From Acidimicrobiia bacterium (GTDB taxonomy: Bacteria > Actinomycetota > Acidimicrobiia > IMCC26256 > BP-133), in the NCBI GenBank assembly GCA_025934385.1, contig JAICYE010000162.1, positions 1 to 5,780 on the forward strand: DNA of 5,780 nucleotides, read 5' to 3'. A program made the translations under genes and the position numbers. Below the pieces are notes generated by a model, which did not search any database, was not told the origin of the DNA, and saw only the letters and a list, made by a program, of their open reading frames with translations. Below are positions 4,870 through 5,780 of the stretch, piece after piece; positions within the stretch are counted from its first letter, which is position 1, and every line of letters begins with the position of its first letter.

Positions 4870-5780
4870 TCAGAGTCCGAGTTGGACGGCGACGGCGGCG
4901 GCGGTCGGCTCGACCGAGATTCCGAGATCGACGGTGGAGATGGCCCGCTCGGGGTCCTTCAGGCCGTGACCCGTCAGCGTGCAGACCACGGTCTCGCCCT
5001 GATGGAGGAGACCGCCGTCGGCCGCCCGCAGCAAGCCGGCGACCGAGGCCGCCGAGGCCGGCTCGCAGAACACGCCCTCCCGTTCCGCCAGGATCTTGTA
5101 GGCCTCGAGGATGTCGCCGTCGGTCACCGCCCCGATGGCGCCGCCGGATTCGTCCCGGGCGGCGATGGCGCCGGCCCAGCTGGCCGGGTTCCCGATGCGG
5201 ATGGCGGTGGCGATCGTCTCGGGGAACGGCACCGGCTCCCCCGACACCAGCGGGGCCGCCCCCGCCGCCTGCCAGCCGAGCATGCGGGGGCGCTTCACCG
5301 CCCGTCCGGCGGCGTGGTCCTCGGTGTAGCCCCGCCAGTAGGCGGTGATGTTGCCGGCGTTGCCGACCGGGATGCAGTGGACGTCGGGGGCTTCGCCCAG
5401 CTCGTCCACGATCTCGAAGGCCGCCGTCTTCTGCCCTTCGAGCCGGTAGGGGTTGACCGAGTTGACCAGCGTGATGGCGTCGCGGGCGGCCAGCTCTCGC
5501 ACCACCGTGAGGGCCTGGTCGAAGTTGCCCTTGATCTGGATGACCTTGGCGCCGTGGATCAGTGCCTGGGCCAGCTTCCCGAGGGCGATGTGGCCTTCGG
5601 GGATCAGCACGGCGCACACGAGGCCGGCCCGGGCGGCGTAGGCGGCGGCCGACGCCGACGTGTTCCCGGTCGAGGCGCAGATGACCGCCTTCGAGCCCTC
5701 CTCCACCGCCTTGGAGATGGCCACGGTCATCCCCCGGTCCTTGAACGACCCGGTCGGGTTGAGCCCTTCGTACTTGAGCA
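4870..5780 (-). CDS. thrC: Threonine synthase, C-terminal part (5' end outside the window)
   Basis: Threonine synthase (EC 4.2.3.1) is the PLP enzyme that converts O-phosphohomoserine to threonine, the last step of the pathway. The open frame gives 302 residues, compared with about 360 for the mycobacterial enzyme, so roughly 60 N-terminal residues are missing to the right. The fragment opens with [17 protein letters not shown], in which the Lys of SFKDRG (codon 5742-5740) is the expected Schiff-base lysine. [37 protein letters not shown] and the PLP phosphate-binding loop [12 protein letters not shown] follow. Near the end are [27 protein letters not shown] and the C-terminal LGL. An internal ATG at 5730 lies after the catalytic lysine and is not the start. 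Its substrate requires a homoserine kinase; no GHMP-type thrB is in the window, but the mutase-family gene may fill that role. Confidence 0.96.
   Translation of the reverse strand, partial: LKYEGLNPTGSFKDRGMTVAISKAVEEGSKAVICASTGNTSASAAAYAARAGLVCAVLIPEGHIALGKLAQALIHGAKVIQIKGNFDQALTVVRELAARDAITLVNSVNPYRLEGQKTAAFEIVDELGEAPDVHCIPVGNAGNITAYWRGYTEDHAAGRAVKRPRMLGWQAAGAAPLVSGEPVPFPETIATAIRIGNPASWAGAIAARDESGGAIGAVTDGDILEAYKILAEREGVFCEPASAASVAGLLRAADGGLLHQGETVVCTLTGHGLKDPERAISTVDLGISVEPTAAAVAVQLGL

Noticed and set aside
4850..4870. Inverted repeat AGGTTC/GAACCT as a bidirectional terminator
   Set aside because: The stem is only 6 bp with a 9-base loop and no T-run on either strand; kept only as a note on the convergent gap.
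4829..5617. Minus-strand open frame of 262 codons
   Set aside because: It is an Arg/Gly-rich shifted-frame reading of thrC, whose conserved motifs lie in the other frame.

Overview
The window is very GC-rich and gene-dense. It most likely comes from the chromosome of an actinobacterium. A deep-branching lineage such as Acidimicrobiia is possible, but that is inference and not settled here. The actinobacterial signs are the threonine synthase sequence (close to the mycobacterial type as I remember it), a Rho_N protein with an Ala/Pro/Glu-rich basic linker, TANNNT promoters set against start codons, and an arrangement recalling the actinobacterial hom-thrC-thrB-rho cluster.

Layout from right to left, the direction of most transcription. 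The minus strand carries the C-terminal part of threonine synthase (thrC, 5780 to 4870, 5' end outside the window). A plus-strand gene (4146-4793) then interrupts the run; it encodes a stand-alone Lon N-terminal (substrate-binding) domain protein, read from a promoter that looks leaderless. Back on the minus strand are an archaeal-type phosphoglycerate mutase family enzyme (4074-2896), a 108-base spacer with a strong hairpin, a cyclic 2,3-diphosphoglycerate synthetase (2787-1390), a 2-phosphoglycerate kinase (1393-410), and the N-terminal part of transcription termination factor Rho (413 to the window edge). The last three genes are joined by two 4-base ATGA stop/start overlaps and probably form one translationally coupled unit.

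Two stories overlap. First, 2-phosphoglycerate kinase and cyclic 2,3-diphosphoglycerate synthetase are the two dedicated enzymes of cyclic 2,3-diphosphoglycerate (cDPG) synthesis, known from methanogens such as Methanothermus fervidus. Here they are adjacent and coupled in what looks like a bacterium. The mutase-family enzyme beside them could supply 2-phosphoglycerate, giving 3-PG to 2-PG to 2,3-DPG to cDPG. Second, the mutase-family enzyme sits between thrC and rho, where actinobacteria usually carry thrB. Its motifs look more like the aPGM-related 'proposed homoserine kinase' group than true phosphoglycerate mutases. It may therefore complete threonine synthesis with ThrC rather than feed cDPG. 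The sequence alone does not decide this, and it is the main open question of the window.

No tRNA, rRNA, CRISPR array, insertion sequence or other mobile element was seen.
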